From: Sanguibacter sp. HDW7
GTDB lineage: Bacteria; Actinomycetota; Actinomycetes; Actinomycetales; Cellulomonadaceae
Length of the DNA: 64,000 nt
Direction: 5' to 3'
Assembly: GCF_011300875.1 (NCBI RefSeq)
Contig: NZ_CP049862.1
Location: 930,001-994,000 of the forward strand
Under the pieces are notes generated by a model, which was not told the DNA's origin, did not search any database, and was given only the letters and a program-made list of their open reading frames with translations. Below are positions 1 to 8,803 of the stretch, piece after piece. How positions within the stretch are numbered: the first letter of the stretch is position 1; each line of letters opens with the position of its first letter. A program made the translations under genes and the position numbers.

Positions 1-1168
1 CGCGGAGCTCGTCGACGAGCTCGCCGACGAGCTCGTCTCGTTCCGGCGCGACGTCCACGCCCACCCCGAGCTCGCTCGCGCCGAGGTGCGCACGACGGCG
101 CTCGTCGCCGAGCGGCTGCGCGCCGAGGGGCTCGAGCCGCGCATGCTCGCCGGCACGGGGCTCACGTGCGACATCGGCACGGTGGGGGAGGGCGACACGC
201 GTCCGCGCATCGGCCTGCGCGCCGATCTCGACGCGTTGCCCGTGCCCGAGGCGACAGGGCTTCCGTTCGCGTCGACGGTCCCCGGCGTCTCGCACGCGTG
301 CGGCCACGACGTCCACACCGCGGTCGTGCTCGGTGCGGGGATCGCGCTCGCGCGGCTCCACCGTGAGCAGCCGCTGCCGCACCCCGTCCGCCTCGTGCTC
401 CAGCCGGCTGAGGAGGTGCAGCCAGGGGGCGCCCTCGACCTGCTCCAGCAGGGCGTCACGGAGCGGCTCGCCAGGATCTTCACGGTGCACTGCGAGCCCA
501 AGCTCGACGTCGGTCTCGTCGGGACGCGCATCGGCCCCATCACGTCGGCGTCCGACGAGATCACGATCCGCGTCGAGGGCTTCGGCGGGCACACGTCGAG
601 GCCCCACCTCACGGGCGACGTCGTCGCGGCGCTCGCGCAGCTCGCGACCCAGCTGCCCGTCATCCTCGGGCGGCGCCTCGACCCGCGCTCGGGCATCAAC
701 CTCACGTGGGGCACGATCCGCGCAGGCGACGCGCACAACGCGATCCCCACGCGCGGCCTCCTCAGGGGAACGCTGCGCAGCCTCGATGCGCGTGCCGCCG
801 AGCTTGCCGGGCCGGTGCTCGTGGATGCGGTCGCGCACGTGGCCGCGCCATTCGGCGTGACCGCAGAGCTCACGCACATCCGCGGCGTGCCGCCCGTCGT
901 CAACGACGAGGCGTGCACGCGCGCGCTCGACCGGGCGGTCCGCGCCACCGTCGGGCCGCACGCCGCCGTTCTCACGGAGCAGTCGCTCGGCGGGGAGGAC
1001 TTCGCGTGGTACCTCACGAAGGTGCCGGGCGCGCTCGCCCGGCTCGGGACGCGCACGCCCGGCTCTCGCCCGGGGGACCTCCACCAAGCGGATTTCGTCC
1101 CCGACGAGCAAGCGATCACGCTCGGGGCCAGGCTGCTCGCCGCGGTCGCGCTCGACGTCGACCGATGA
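1..1168 (+). CDS. M20-family amidohydrolase (3' part, truncated by window edge)
   Basis: Metal-dependent amidohydrolase of the M20/ArgE-DapE-carboxypeptidase class, which hydrolyses N-acyl amino acids or similar amides in the cytoplasm. The reading frame is already open at base 2 and the visible protein begins with AELVDELADELVSFRRDVHAHPEL split across the edge, the usual 'RRDLHAHPEL' start region of the family, so only a few N-terminal residues are missing. Visible metal and catalytic motifs are HACGHDVHTAVVLGAG (first His/Asp ligands) and QPAEEVQPGG (catalytic Glu pair). GFGGHTSRPHL marks the dimerisation lid. A GTG at 86 is in frame but would cut off the conserved N-terminus, so I do not use it. 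The true substrate cannot be read from sequence. It lies upstream of, and is probably separate from, the nucleoside operon. Confidence 0.9.
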   Translation, partial: AELVDELADELVSFRRDVHAHPELARAEVRTTALVAERLRAEGLEPRMLAGTGLTCDIGTVGEGDTRPRIGLRADLDALPVPEATGLPFASTVPGVSHACGHDVHTAVVLGAGIALARLHREQPLPHPVRLVLQPAEEVQPGGALDLLQQGVTERLARIFTVHCEPKLDVGLVGTRIGPITSASDEITIRVEGFGGHTSRPHLTGDVVAALAQLATQLPVILGRRLDPRSGINLTWGTIRAGDAHNAIPTRGLLRGTLRSLDARAAELAGPVLVDAVAHVAAPFGVTAELTHIRGVPPVVNDEACTRALDRAVRATVGPHAAVLTEQSLGGEDFAWYLTKVPGALARLGTRTPGSRPGDLHQADFVPDEQAITLGARLLAAVALDVDR

Positions 1169-1262
1169 GGGCGCTGTCACGAGCTGCCGGCGTGAGCGTC
1201 CGGTTGCGCGGTCCCGCGCGTGTGGTCTGCGGTCTTGCTGTGGCGGGCGGGGCCACGTCCGG

Positions 1263-1282
1263 CGCGTGACGCAGGTCACGCG
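1263..1282. promoter_or_regulatory. CRP/GlxR-like palindrome (or short hairpin)
   Basis: Arms CGCGTGAC (1263-1270) and GTCACGCG (1275-1282) are perfect inverted repeats around GCAG. The inner part reads GTGA-N6-TCAC, the core recognised by CRP/GlxR-type regulators in actinobacteria. It lies about 140 bases upstream of the candidate -35 of the nucleoside transporter, so it could be a distal operator, or simply the terminator of the upstream amidohydrolase gene. No direct evidence separates the two. Confidence 0.35.
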
Positions 1283-1401
1283 ACCGGTGGCGAACCCGTC
1301 TTCGGGATGCCAGTTTCCCGATGGGTGAGACGCCCTGTCCCGCCCGCGAGACCATCCGTACCGACTGCGTAACGGAACGCCCTCGGGGACCTGCGCGACG
1401 C

Positions 1402-1429
1402 TGGACCTGTGCCAGCCCCTCGATAGAGT
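1402..1429 (+). promoter_or_regulatory. Candidate sigma-70-type promoter for the nucleoside operon
   Basis: TGGACC (1402-1407) and TAGAGT (1424-1429) are separated by 16 bases and precede the transporter by about 110 bases. The -10 fits the actinobacterial TANNNT pattern and the -35 is weak. This is a pattern match only. Confidence 0.35.
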
Positions 1430-1539
1430 CGTCTCACCACGCTCCCGGTGAGAAGTGGCGCGACGGCCGACGATGTCCGTCGGAAACGCCGCGCCTGCAT
1501 CGTCGAGCGACGTCCGAGAGATCTGCTGAGGAGATCCGC

Positions 1540-2646
1540 GTGAACAAGACCATCAAGCTCACGGCCGTCGCGGCCGTGGCCGCGCTCGCGCTCGCCGCGT
1601 GCGCCGAGGCCCCCGGCGACGGCGCGACGTCGGCCGCGCCGACGCCCGTCCAGACGGTCAAGCCCGTCGACGGCTTCAAGCCCTGCATCGTCTCCGACGC
1701 CGGCGGCTTCGACGACAAGTCGTTCAACCAGCTCTCCTTCGAGGGCCTCCAGAAGGCGGCCGCCGAGTTCGGCGTCAAGGCCGGCGAGGTCCAGTCGAAG
1801 TCGGACGCGGACTTCAAGCCGAACCTCGACTCGCTCCTCACGGCGAACTGCTCGCTCATCACGTCGGTCGGCTTCGCGCTGTCCGCCGCGACGGTCGAGG
1901 CCGCCAAGGCGAACCCGGACGTCCAGTACGTCCTCGTCGACGACGCCGCGGACAACGACTTCGACGGCAAGAAGGACGCGGAGAACATCAAGCCGCTCGT
2001 CTACGACACGGCCCAGGCCGCGTTCCTCGCGGGCTACCTCGCCGCGGGCTACTCCAAGGCGGGCAAGGTCGGCACGTACGGCGGCATGCCCTTCCCGACC
2101 GTGACGATCTTCATGGACGGCTTCAAGCAGGGCGTCGAGCACTACAACAAGGTGAAGAGCGCCAACGTCCAGGTCATCGGCTTCGAGGGCGGCGACAAGG
2201 GCACGTTCACGGGTGGCTTCGAGAACAACCAGAAGGCCCGCGAGGCCGCTGACTCGATCATCAACCAGGGTGTCGACGTCCTCCTCCCCGTCGGTGGCCC
2301 GATCTACCAGGCCGCCCTCCCGGCGATCGACGACTCCGGCCGCGAGATCGCGATCATCGGCGTCGACGCCGACGTCTTCAAGACCGACCCCAAGACGGAG
2401 AAGTACATCCTCACGTCGATCGAGAAGAAGATGGACCAGTCCGTCTACGACTCGGTCATGACGGCCGGCAAGGGCGAGTTCTCGTTCGACGCGTACGTCG
2501 GCACGCTCGCCAACGCGGGCGTCGGCATCGCGCCGCTGCACAACTTCGAGAGCAAGGTCGACGCGACCCTCGTCGCCGAGGTCGACGCCCTCAAGGCGCA
2601 GATCATCAGCGGCGAGGTCAAGGTCACGTCCTACCTCGCGAAGTGA
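1540..2646 (+). CDS. BMP-family nucleoside-binding lipoprotein
   Basis: Substrate-binding lipoprotein of a nucleoside ABC importer, anchored outside the membrane. The 368-residue product starts with a basic N-terminus, a hydrophobic stretch and the lipobox LALAAC, so Cys is the lipidated residue. The mature part has the BMP/PnrA signature region (DAGGFDDKSFNQLSFEG) and ends with a long Lys/Val-rich strand typical of the family. I chose GTG 1540 because it is preceded by GAGGAG at a normal spacing and directly begins the signal peptide; the open frame extends to 1321 but that part is implausible. Genes for the ATPase and two permeases follow in order, then cdd and deoA, which supports nucleoside as substrate. 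A strong hairpin right after the stop probably keeps this subunit more abundant than the membrane components. Confidence 0.93.
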   Translation: MNKTIKLTAVAAVAALALAACAEAPGDGATSAAPTPVQTVKPVDGFKPCIVSDAGGFDDKSFNQLSFEGLQKAAAEFGVKAGEVQSKSDADFKPNLDSLLTANCSLITSVGFALSAATVEAAKANPDVQYVLVDDAADNDFDGKKDAENIKPLVYDTAQAAFLAGYLAAGYSKAGKVGTYGGMPFPTVTIFMDGFKQGVEHYNKVKSANVQVIGFEGGDKGTFTGGFENNQKAREAADSIINQGVDVLLPVGGPIYQAALPAIDDSGREIAIIGVDADVFKTDPKTEKYILTSIEKKMDQSVYDSVMTAGKGEFSFDAYVGTLANAGVGIAPLHNFESKVDATLVAEVDALKAQIISGEVKVTSYLAK

Positions 2647-2649
2647 CAC

Positions 2650-2696
2650 CACGCGTTCTCCCCGGGGCGGCGCGCCCGCCCCGGGGAGAACGCGTG
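2650..2696. terminator. 21-bp perfect intercistronic hairpin
   Basis: Arms 2650-2670 and 2676-2696 are exact reverse complements with a 5-base loop (CGCGC). It starts four bases after the lipoprotein stop and ends 32 bases before the ATPase start. In ABC operons this arrangement usually acts as a partial terminator or 3' stabiliser that raises binding-protein output relative to downstream genes. Confidence 0.85.
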
Positions 2697-2728
2697 CCCA
2701 GCTCCACCCTCCGTAAAGGAACCGACCG

Positions 2729-4246
2729 ATGAAGCTCGAGCTGCGCGGCATCACCAAGCGCTTCGGCGCCCTCGTCGCCAACGACCACATCGACCTCACG
2801 GTCGAGCCCGGGGAGATCCACTGCCTCCTCGGTGAGAACGGCGCCGGCAAGTCCACCCTCATGAATGTCCTCTACGGCCTCTACACGGCCGACGAGGGCG
2901 ACGTCCTCCTCGACGGCGAGAAGGTCACCTTCGCAGGACCCGGCGACGCGATGGCCGCAGGCATCGGCATGGTGCACCAGCACTTCATGCTCGTGCCGGT
3001 CTTCACCGTCGCCGAGAACGTCATGCTCGGCCACGAGCAGACGAAGGCGGGCGGCCGCCTCGACCTCGACGCGGCCCGGGCGAAGGTCCGCGAGATCGCC
3101 GACCGCTTCGGCTTCCAGGTCGACCCCGACGCGATCGTCGAGGACCTGCCCGTCGGCGTGCAGCAGCGCGTTGAGATCATCAAGGCGCTCTCGCGCGACG
3201 CGCGCGTCCTCGTCTTCGACGAGCCGACCGCCGTGCTCACGCCGCAGGAGACCGACGAGCTCATGGCGATCATGCGCCAGCTCAAGGCCGAGGGCACTGC
3301 CATCGTCTTCATCACCCACAAGCTCCGCGAGGTGCGCGAGGTCGCCGACCGCATCACGGTCATGCGTCGTGGCGCCGTCGTCGGCGAGGCCGAGCCCGGC
3401 TCGAGCGACGCCGACCTCGCCTCACTCATGGTCGGGCGTGCCGTCGAGCTCGTCGTCCACAAGGACGCGCCGCAGCACTCCGACGCGCTCCTCGAGGTCG
3501 AGGGGCTCGAGATCGTCGACGCCCAGGGCGTCGTCCTCGTCGACGACCTCTCGTTCTCCGTCCGTGGCGGCGAGATCCTCGTCATCGCCGGCGTCCAGGG
3601 CAACGGGCAGACCGAGCTCGCCGACGCGCTGCTCGGCCTCGTCGCACCCGCCTCCGGGGAGATCCGCCTCGACGGTACGAACCTCGTCGGGCGCAACGTC
3701 CGCCAGTTCCTCGACGCAGGCATCGGCTTCGTCCCCGAGGACCGCGGCCACGACGGCCTCGTCGGCACGTTCACCGTCGCCGAGAACCTCATCCTCGACC
3801 GCACCGACGGGCCTCCCTTCGTCAAGGCGGGGTCGCTCCAGCTCGCCGAGCGGGACCGCTTCGCCGAGGAAAAGGTCGCCGAGTTCGACATCCGTACGCA
3901 GGGCATCACGACGCACGCCGGGCGCCTCTCGGGAGGCAACCAGCAGAAGGTCGTCCTCGCGCGCGAGCTCTCGCGCGACCTGCGGCTGCTCGTCGCCTCC
4001 CAGCCGACGCGCGGCGTCGACGTCGGCTCGATCGAGTTCATCCACAAGCGCATCGTCGCGACCCGCGACTCGGGCATCCCCGTCATCGTCGTCGCGACCG
4101 AGCTCGACGAGGCCGTCGCCCTCGCGGACCGCATCCTCGTGATGTACCGCGGCCGTGTCGTCGGCATCGTCCCCGCGGACACCCCGCGTGACGTCCTCGG
4201 CCTCATGATGGCCGGCATCCCGGCAGAAGAGAGCGAAGCCGCATGA
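2729..4246 (+). CDS. Nucleoside ABC transporter, duplicated ATP-binding subunit
   Basis: Cytoplasmic ATPase with two nucleotide-binding domains in one 505-residue chain, the arrangement seen in NupA/YufO and ribose-type importers. Domain 1 has Walker A GENGAGKST (residues 35-43), VGVQQRVEI as a degenerate signature and Walker B VLVFDEP. Domain 2 has a modified P-loop, GVQGNGQTE, a canonical signature LSGGNQQKVVLA and the altered Walker B LLVASQPTRGVD. The asymmetry is normal for this class. RBS GTAAAGGA precedes ATG 2729. Its 3' end overlaps the first permease by four bases (ATGA), indicating translational coupling. Confidence 0.95.
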   Translation: MKLELRGITKRFGALVANDHIDLTVEPGEIHCLLGENGAGKSTLMNVLYGLYTADEGDVLLDGEKVTFAGPGDAMAAGIGMVHQHFMLVPVFTVAENVMLGHEQTKAGGRLDLDAARAKVREIADRFGFQVDPDAIVEDLPVGVQQRVEIIKALSRDARVLVFDEPTAVLTPQETDELMAIMRQLKAEGTAIVFITHKLREVREVADRITVMRRGAVVGEAEPGSSDADLASLMVGRAVELVVHKDAPQHSDALLEVEGLEIVDAQGVVLVDDLSFSVRGGEILVIAGVQGNGQTELADALLGLVAPASGEIRLDGTNLVGRNVRQFLDAGIGFVPEDRGHDGLVGTFTVAENLILDRTDGPPFVKAGSLQLAERDRFAEEKVAEFDIRTQGITTHAGRLSGGNQQKVVLARELSRDLRLLVASQPTRGVDVGSIEFIHKRIVATRDSGIPVIVVATELDEAVALADRILVMYRGRVVGIVPADTPRDVLGLMMAGIPAEESEAA

Positions 4247-5547
4247 GCACCACCGAGAACCCGCGGCCCGGGGGCGACGACCACAGCCTCGCCACGACGC
4301 CCGGCGCTTCTGCGGCGCCCGCGCCCACCGCTCCAGTGGGCGAGCCCGAGAACCGCTTCTCCACGGCCTGGCGCGAGATCGTCGGCGGGTCGTGGGGCGT
4401 GTCCGTCGGCGCCGTCATCCTCGCGCTCCTCGCGGGCGCCGTGATGATCGCGGCCACCGACGAGACGGTCCGTCAGAGCGCGACCTACTTCTTCTCCAAG
4501 CCCGGCGACATGATCGCCGCCGCGTGGACCACCGTGCGCGACGCGTACGGCGCGCTCCTGCGCGGCGCGATCTGGAACCCGGCCGGTGACACGTTCCTCG
4601 AGAACATCCGTCCGCTCGCGACGTCCCTCACGTACGCGACGCCGCTCATCGCCGCCGGTCTCGGCCTCGCGATCGGCTTCCGTGCAGGCCTCTTCAACAT
4701 CGGTGGCCAGGGTCAGATGATCCTCGCCGCGATCGGCGCCGGCTGGGTCGGCTTCGCGCTCGACCTGCCTGCGGGTTTGCACCTCGTGCTCGCGATCGTC
4801 GTCGGCATCGCGGCCGGAGCCCTCTGGGCCGGTGTCGCAGGCCTCCTCAAGGCGGCCACGGGTGCGCACGAGGTCATCACGACCATCATGCTCAACCACA
4901 CCGCGTACTACCTGCTGTTCTTCCTCCTCGCGACCCCCGGCCTCCTGCAGGCTCCCGGGTCCGCGAACCCGAAGACGCCGCCGATGAAGGAGACGGCGAT
5001 CCTGCCGGACCTCTTCGGCTCCGGGTTCCCGCTCCACGCGGGCTTCCTCCTCGCGCTCGCCGCCGTCGCGGTGACGTGGTGGCTGCTCGAGCGCTCGCGC
5101 CTCGGCTTCTCGTTCCGTGCCGTCGGGGAGAACCCCAAGGCCGCGCGCGTCGCAGGCATCGACGTCAAGCGCACGACCGTCTACTCGATGCTCGTCTCGG
5201 GCGCGATGCTCGGCGTCGCCGGGGCGGCACAGGTCCTCGGCACCTCGACGACCGGCTTCTCGACCGACGTCGACGCAGGTATGGGCTTCGACGCCATCAC
5301 CGTCGCGCTGCTCGGCCGCTCGACCCCGCTCGGCACGCTCGGCGCCGGCATCCTCTTCGGCGCCTTCAAGTCCGGCGGCGCCACGATGCAGGCCGCCGAG
5401 ACGATCCCCATCGAGATCGTCACGGTCATCCAGTCCCTCATCGTGCTCTTCATCGCCGCACCACCGCTCGTCCGGGCCATCTTCAGGCTCCCGGCCCCCG
5501 GCACGGCGAAGGCCGCGCGCCGCGTTCGCAAGGAGGTGGCGGCATGA
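4243..5547 (+). CDS. Nucleoside ABC transporter permease 1
   Basis: Integral membrane subunit of 434 residues of the BPD_transp_2/YufP type. A hydrophilic, Pro/Ala-rich N-terminus of about 45 residues precedes the hydrophobic segments. The family motif GFRAGLFNIGGQGQM lies in the first third, and GMGFDAITVALLGRS is the conserved cytoplasmic loop near the C-terminus. Start ATG 4243 overlaps the ATPase stop, and the stop overlaps the second permease start, so the three are coupled. Confidence 0.93.
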   Translation: MSTTENPRPGGDDHSLATTPGASAAPAPTAPVGEPENRFSTAWREIVGGSWGVSVGAVILALLAGAVMIAATDETVRQSATYFFSKPGDMIAAAWTTVRDAYGALLRGAIWNPAGDTFLENIRPLATSLTYATPLIAAGLGLAIGFRAGLFNIGGQGQMILAAIGAGWVGFALDLPAGLHLVLAIVVGIAAGALWAGVAGLLKAATGAHEVITTIMLNHTAYYLLFFLLATPGLLQAPGSANPKTPPMKETAILPDLFGSGFPLHAGFLLALAAVAVTWWLLERSRLGFSFRAVGENPKAARVAGIDVKRTTVYSMLVSGAMLGVAGAAQVLGTSTTGFSTDVDAGMGFDAITVALLGRSTPLGTLGAGILFGAFKSGGATMQAAETIPIEIVTVIQSLIVLFIAAPPLVRAIFRLPAPGTAKAARRVRKEVAA

Positions 5548-6839
5548 GCGCCCCCACGACCGTCCCCGACGAGCAGTCAGTCTCCGGGCAGCTGCGCCAC
5601 GTCGAGGTCATCAGCACGAAGTTCGCGATTGTCCTCTCGGCCGCGACCGCCATCCTCCTCGCGATCGTCGGGCTCGTGCCGCGCGAGGGCGACGTCCGCT
5701 TCCGGCTCTCCGGCGGCAGCGAGGCACTGCAGATCCCGAGCCTCGAGGTCCCCGCGATGCCGCTCGCATGGGCGTCCGTCGTCATCTGCCTCGTCCTCGC
5801 CGTCCTCAGCTGGGTCCTGTGGCGCTCCGGTCGGCGCACCCCCTGGTACGTCGGCGTCGTCTTCGGCGTCGTGTTCCTCGCAGGGTTCCTCGGCTGGGCC
5901 GGTGCAGGCTCGCCGAGCGACGTCCCGGTCTCGAACCTCCTCGGCTCGTCGATCCTTCTCGCGGTGCCGATCATCTTCGGCGCCCTCGGCGGCACGATCG
6001 GTGAGCGCGCGGGCGTCGTCAACATCGCGATCGAAGGACAGCTCCTCGGCTCGGCGTTCGTCGCGGCCATCGTCGGCACCATGACCCAGAGCCCCTGGGC
6101 CGGCCTCCTCGCGGGCATGTTCGCGGGAGCCCTGGTCGCGCTCGTGCTCGGCGTCTTCACGATCACCTACCGCGTCGACCAGGTCATCGTCGGTGTCGTC
6201 CTCAACGTCCTCGTCCTGGGTCTCACGAGCTTCATCTACTCCCAGGTGCTCGTGCCGCAGGCCGACCTCTACAACAGCACGGTGCGCTTCCCGCGGGTGT
6301 CCATCCCCGTGCTCAGCGAGATCCCGATCATCGGCTCGGCGCTGTTCCACCAGTCGATCATCGTGTACCTCCTCTACCTCACGGTGCCCGCCATCTGGTT
6401 CGCGATGTTCCGCACCCGCTGGGGCCTGCGCCTGCGCGCCGTCGGCGAGCACCCGCTCGCCGCCGACACCGTCGGCATCAAGGTGAAGAGCGTGCGCTAC
6501 CGCGCGCTGCTCGTCGCCGGTGCGATCGTCGGCATGGGCGGCGCGTACTACACGCTCGTCTCCGTCTCGGGCTTCGGCAAGAACATGACCGCGGGCGCCG
6601 GCTTCATCGCCCTCGCCGCCGTGATCTTCGGTAAGTGGGACCCCATCAAGGCGACTCTCGCGGGCCTGCTCTTCGGGTTCTCGACGGCGCTCGCGAGCGC
6701 CATGTCGATCGTCCAGGCGCCTGTGCCGAGCCAGTTCATGCTCATGCTCCCGTACGTCGTCACGCTGCTCGCGGTCGCCGGCCTCATCGGCCGGTCGCGT
6801 GCACCCGCGGCGTCGGGCACGGCCTACGTCAAGGAATGA
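5544..6839 (+). CDS. Nucleoside ABC transporter permease 2
   Basis: Second BPD_transp_2 membrane subunit, 431 residues. It carries the paired family motif RAGVVNIAIEGQLLG and a C-terminal AGAGFIALAAVIFGKWDP loop. ATG 5544 overlaps the preceding stop (ATGA) and is preceded by AAGGAGG. With the first permease it forms the heterodimeric channel. The following cdd gene is separated by a 14-bp hairpin. Confidence 0.93.
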   Translation: MSAPTTVPDEQSVSGQLRHVEVISTKFAIVLSAATAILLAIVGLVPREGDVRFRLSGGSEALQIPSLEVPAMPLAWASVVICLVLAVLSWVLWRSGRRTPWYVGVVFGVVFLAGFLGWAGAGSPSDVPVSNLLGSSILLAVPIIFGALGGTIGERAGVVNIAIEGQLLGSAFVAAIVGTMTQSPWAGLLAGMFAGALVALVLGVFTITYRVDQVIVGVVLNVLVLGLTSFIYSQVLVPQADLYNSTVRFPRVSIPVLSEIPIIGSALFHQSIIVYLLYLTVPAIWFAMFRTRWGLRLRAVGEHPLAADTVGIKVKSVRYRALLVAGAIVGMGGAYYTLVSVSGFGKNMTAGAGFIALAAVIFGKWDPIKATLAGLLFGFSTALASAMSIVQAPVPSQFMLMLPYVVTLLAVAGLIGRSRAPAASGTAYVKE

Positions 6840-6844
6840 CCGTC

Positions 6845-6876
6845 GACGCCCCGCGGCCACCAGGCCGCGGGGCGTC
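6845..6876. terminator. 14-bp perfect hairpin between permease and cdd
   Basis: Arms 6845-6858 and 6863-6876 pair perfectly around the loop ACCA. An ATG at 6836 would place this hairpin inside cdd, so its presence supports the SD-preceded GTG at 6896 as the true cdd start. Confidence 0.8.
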
Positions 6877-6895
6877 CGTCACGCTGGAGGACCCT

Positions 6896-7300
6896 GTGAC
6901 CGCACCTGAGATCGACTGGGAGGCGCTCCGCGCCGCCGCGCGCGAGGTCATGACCCGCGCGTACGTCCCGTACTCGAAGTTCCCCGTCGGCGTCGCCGCG
7001 CTCGTCGACGACGGCCGCGTCGTCGTCGGCTGCAACGTCGAGAACGCCTCGTACCCCGTGGGCCTGTGCGCCGAGTGCGGGCTCGTCTCGCAGCTCGCCG
7101 CGACGGGCGGTGGACGCCTCGTCGCGTTCGCGTGCGTCGACCGCCACGGCAACAAGCTCATGCCGTGCGGCCGCTGCCGCCAGCTCCTGTGGGAGCACGG
7201 CGGCCCCGAGCTGCTCGTCGACTCCGTCTCCGGCATCCGCCCCATGACCGAGGTGCTGCCCGACGCGTTCGGGCCCGACGACTTCGTCACCCGCGCCTGA
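6896..7300 (+). CDS. cdd: Cytidine deaminase
   Basis: Zinc hydrolase converting cytidine and deoxycytidine to uridine and deoxyuridine. The product is 134 residues, the usual length of the homotetrameric class. Substrate-binding NVENASYPVGLCAE contains zinc ligand Cys58 and the proton-shuttling Glu60; the PCGRCRQ motif gives Cys91 and Cys94. GTG 6896 has CTGGAGG five bases upstream; the in-frame ATG at 6836 has no RBS and would add a tail encoded by a hairpin. Position after a nucleoside importer and before thymidine phosphorylase makes a pyrimidine salvage unit. Confidence 0.95.
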   Translation: MTAPEIDWEALRAAAREVMTRAYVPYSKFPVGVAALVDDGRVVVGCNVENASYPVGLCAECGLVSQLAATGGGRLVAFACVDRHGNKLMPCGRCRQLLWEHGGPELLVDSVSGIRPMTEVLPDAFGPDDFVTRA

Positions 7301-7416
7301 CGGCGCACCGACCCGCGCCCTGGGGCGCGCACGAGCGCGACCCGCGCACCGAGCGTCCCAGCGGCGCACCCCCGCGGCCCCGACCGGGCCGCACCGACCG
7401 ACCGTAGGAGGACCCC

Positions 7417-8727
7417 ATGACCACGTCCCGGACCGAGGCGTTCGACGCCGTCGACGTCATCGTCGCCAAGCGCGACGGCAAGGTGCTGAGCGACGCCCAG
7501 ATCGACTGGGTGATCGACGCCTACACGCGCGGCGTCGTCGCCGAGGAGCAGATGGCCGCGCTCAACATGGCGATCCTCCTCAACGGCATGAGCCGTCCCG
7601 AGATCGCGCGCTGGACCGCCGCGATGATCGCTTCGGGCGAGCGCATGGACTTCTCGAGCCTCTCGCGCCCGACGTCGGACAAGCACTCGACCGGAGGCGT
7701 CGGCGACAAGATCACGCTGCCCCTCGCCCCGCTCGTCGCGGTGTTCGACGTCGCCGTGCCGCAGCTCTCCGGCCGCGGCCTCGGCCACACGGGCGGCACG
7801 CTCGACAAGCTCGAGTCGATCCCCGGCTGGCGCGCCGCGCTGACGAACGACGAGATGATGGCGCAGCTCGACGGGCTCGGCGCCGTCATCTGCCAGGCCG
7901 GCTCGGGCCTCGCCCCCGCGGACCGCAAGCTCTACGCGCTGCGCGACGTCACGGGCACCGTCGAGGCGATCCCGCTCATCGCGAGCTCGATCATGAGCAA
8001 GAAGATCGCCGAGGGCACGGGCGCGCTCGTGCTCGACGTCAAGGTCGGCTCGGGCGCCTTCATGAAGGACCTCGAGCGTGCGCGCGAGCTCGCGCGCACC
8101 ATGGTCGACCTCGGCACCGACGCCGGGGTGCGGACCGTCGCGCTGCTCACCGACATGTCGACGCCCCTCGGCCTCACCGCGGGCAACGCGCTCGAGGTCC
8201 GCGAGTCCGTCGAGGTCCTCGCGGGCGGCGGCCCGCGCGACGTCGTCGACCTCACCGTCGCCCTCGCCGTCGAGATGCTCGCAGCCGCCCACAAGCCCGT
8301 CGGCGAGGACGAGGTGCGCGCCGCGCTCGCCGACGGCCGCGCCATGGACGTGTGGAACCGCATGATCGAGGCGCAGGAGGGCGACCCCCACGCCGAGCTG
8401 CCGTGGGCCACGGAGACCCAGGACGTCCTCGCGCCCGCCGACGGCGTCCTCACGCGGCTCGACGCGTACGACGTCGGCATCGCCGCGTGGCGCCTCGGTG
8501 CGGGCCGTGCCCGCCGCGAGGACCCGGTGCAGGCCGGCGCCGGCGTCGTCATGCACGCCAAGCCCGGCGACACCGTGCGCAAGGGGCAGCCGCTCCTCAC
8601 GCTCCACACCGACACGCCCGAGAGGTTCGGGCGCGCGCTCGAGGCCCTCGACGGTGCGTTCGACGTCACGGACGGCGCCGGGTTCACGCCGACGCCGCTC
8701 GTCATGGACCGCATCAGCGGCTTCTGA
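7417..8727 (+). CDS. deoA: Thymidine/pyrimidine-nucleoside phosphorylase
   Basis: Phosphorolyses thymidine and deoxyuridine (or uridine) to free base and (deoxy)ribose-1-phosphate. The product is 436 residues, with the class signature SDKHSTGGVGDKITLPLAP (phosphate-binding loop) and KKIAEGTGALVLDVKVGSG, and the C-terminal alpha/beta domain containing AGAGVVMHAKPGDTV. ATG 7417 is preceded by AGGAGG. It is the last gene of the operon and is followed by a very strong hairpin. Confidence 0.95.
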   Translation: MTTSRTEAFDAVDVIVAKRDGKVLSDAQIDWVIDAYTRGVVAEEQMAALNMAILLNGMSRPEIARWTAAMIASGERMDFSSLSRPTSDKHSTGGVGDKITLPLAPLVAVFDVAVPQLSGRGLGHTGGTLDKLESIPGWRAALTNDEMMAQLDGLGAVICQAGSGLAPADRKLYALRDVTGTVEAIPLIASSIMSKKIAEGTGALVLDVKVGSGAFMKDLERARELARTMVDLGTDAGVRTVALLTDMSTPLGLTAGNALEVRESVEVLAGGGPRDVVDLTVALAVEMLAAAHKPVGEDEVRAALADGRAMDVWNRMIEAQEGDPHAELPWATETQDVLAPADGVLTRLDAYDVGIAAWRLGAGRARREDPVQAGAGVVMHAKPGDTVRKGQPLLTLHTDTPERFGRALEALDGAFDVTDGAGFTPTPLVMDRISGF

Positions 8728-8733
8728 GCGACT

Positions 8734-8799
8734 GCGGTCCCGAGAGTCCGGGCCGATGGCTGCCCCCCAGCAGCCATCGGCCCGGACTTCCGGGACCGC
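8734..8799. terminator. 29-bp-stem bidirectional terminator
   Basis: Arms 8734-8762 and 8771-8799 pair over 29 positions with one mismatch (8743/8790) and one G-U wobble; the loop is a run of six C plus AG. It separates deoA (plus) from the convergent siderophore permease gene (minus), so it can stop transcription from both sides. Confidence 0.9.
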
Positions 8800-8803
8800 G
8801 GGG

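Larger units (their letters stand above)
1169..1539. other. Intergenic region upstream of the nucleoside transporter
   Basis: 371 bases without a credible gene. It holds a GTGA-N6-TCAC palindrome (1266-1279) and a candidate promoter (1402-1429). About 110 bases of presumed 5' untranslated leader follow before the GTG at 1540. I recognised no riboswitch. Confidence 0.6.

Noticed and set aside
1321-1539. Earlier start for the BMP lipoprotein
   Set aside because: The signal peptide and lipobox require a start close to 1540, which has an RBS.
1169-1539. Purine or other riboswitch in the transporter leader
   Set aside because: I found no conserved riboswitch core; only a short palindrome and a promoter-like pair.
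2881-5037. Very long minus-strand open frame opposite the nucleoside ABC genes
   Set aside because: High-GC antisense frame rich in Arg, Glu and Asp with no motif; the plus-strand genes are unambiguous.
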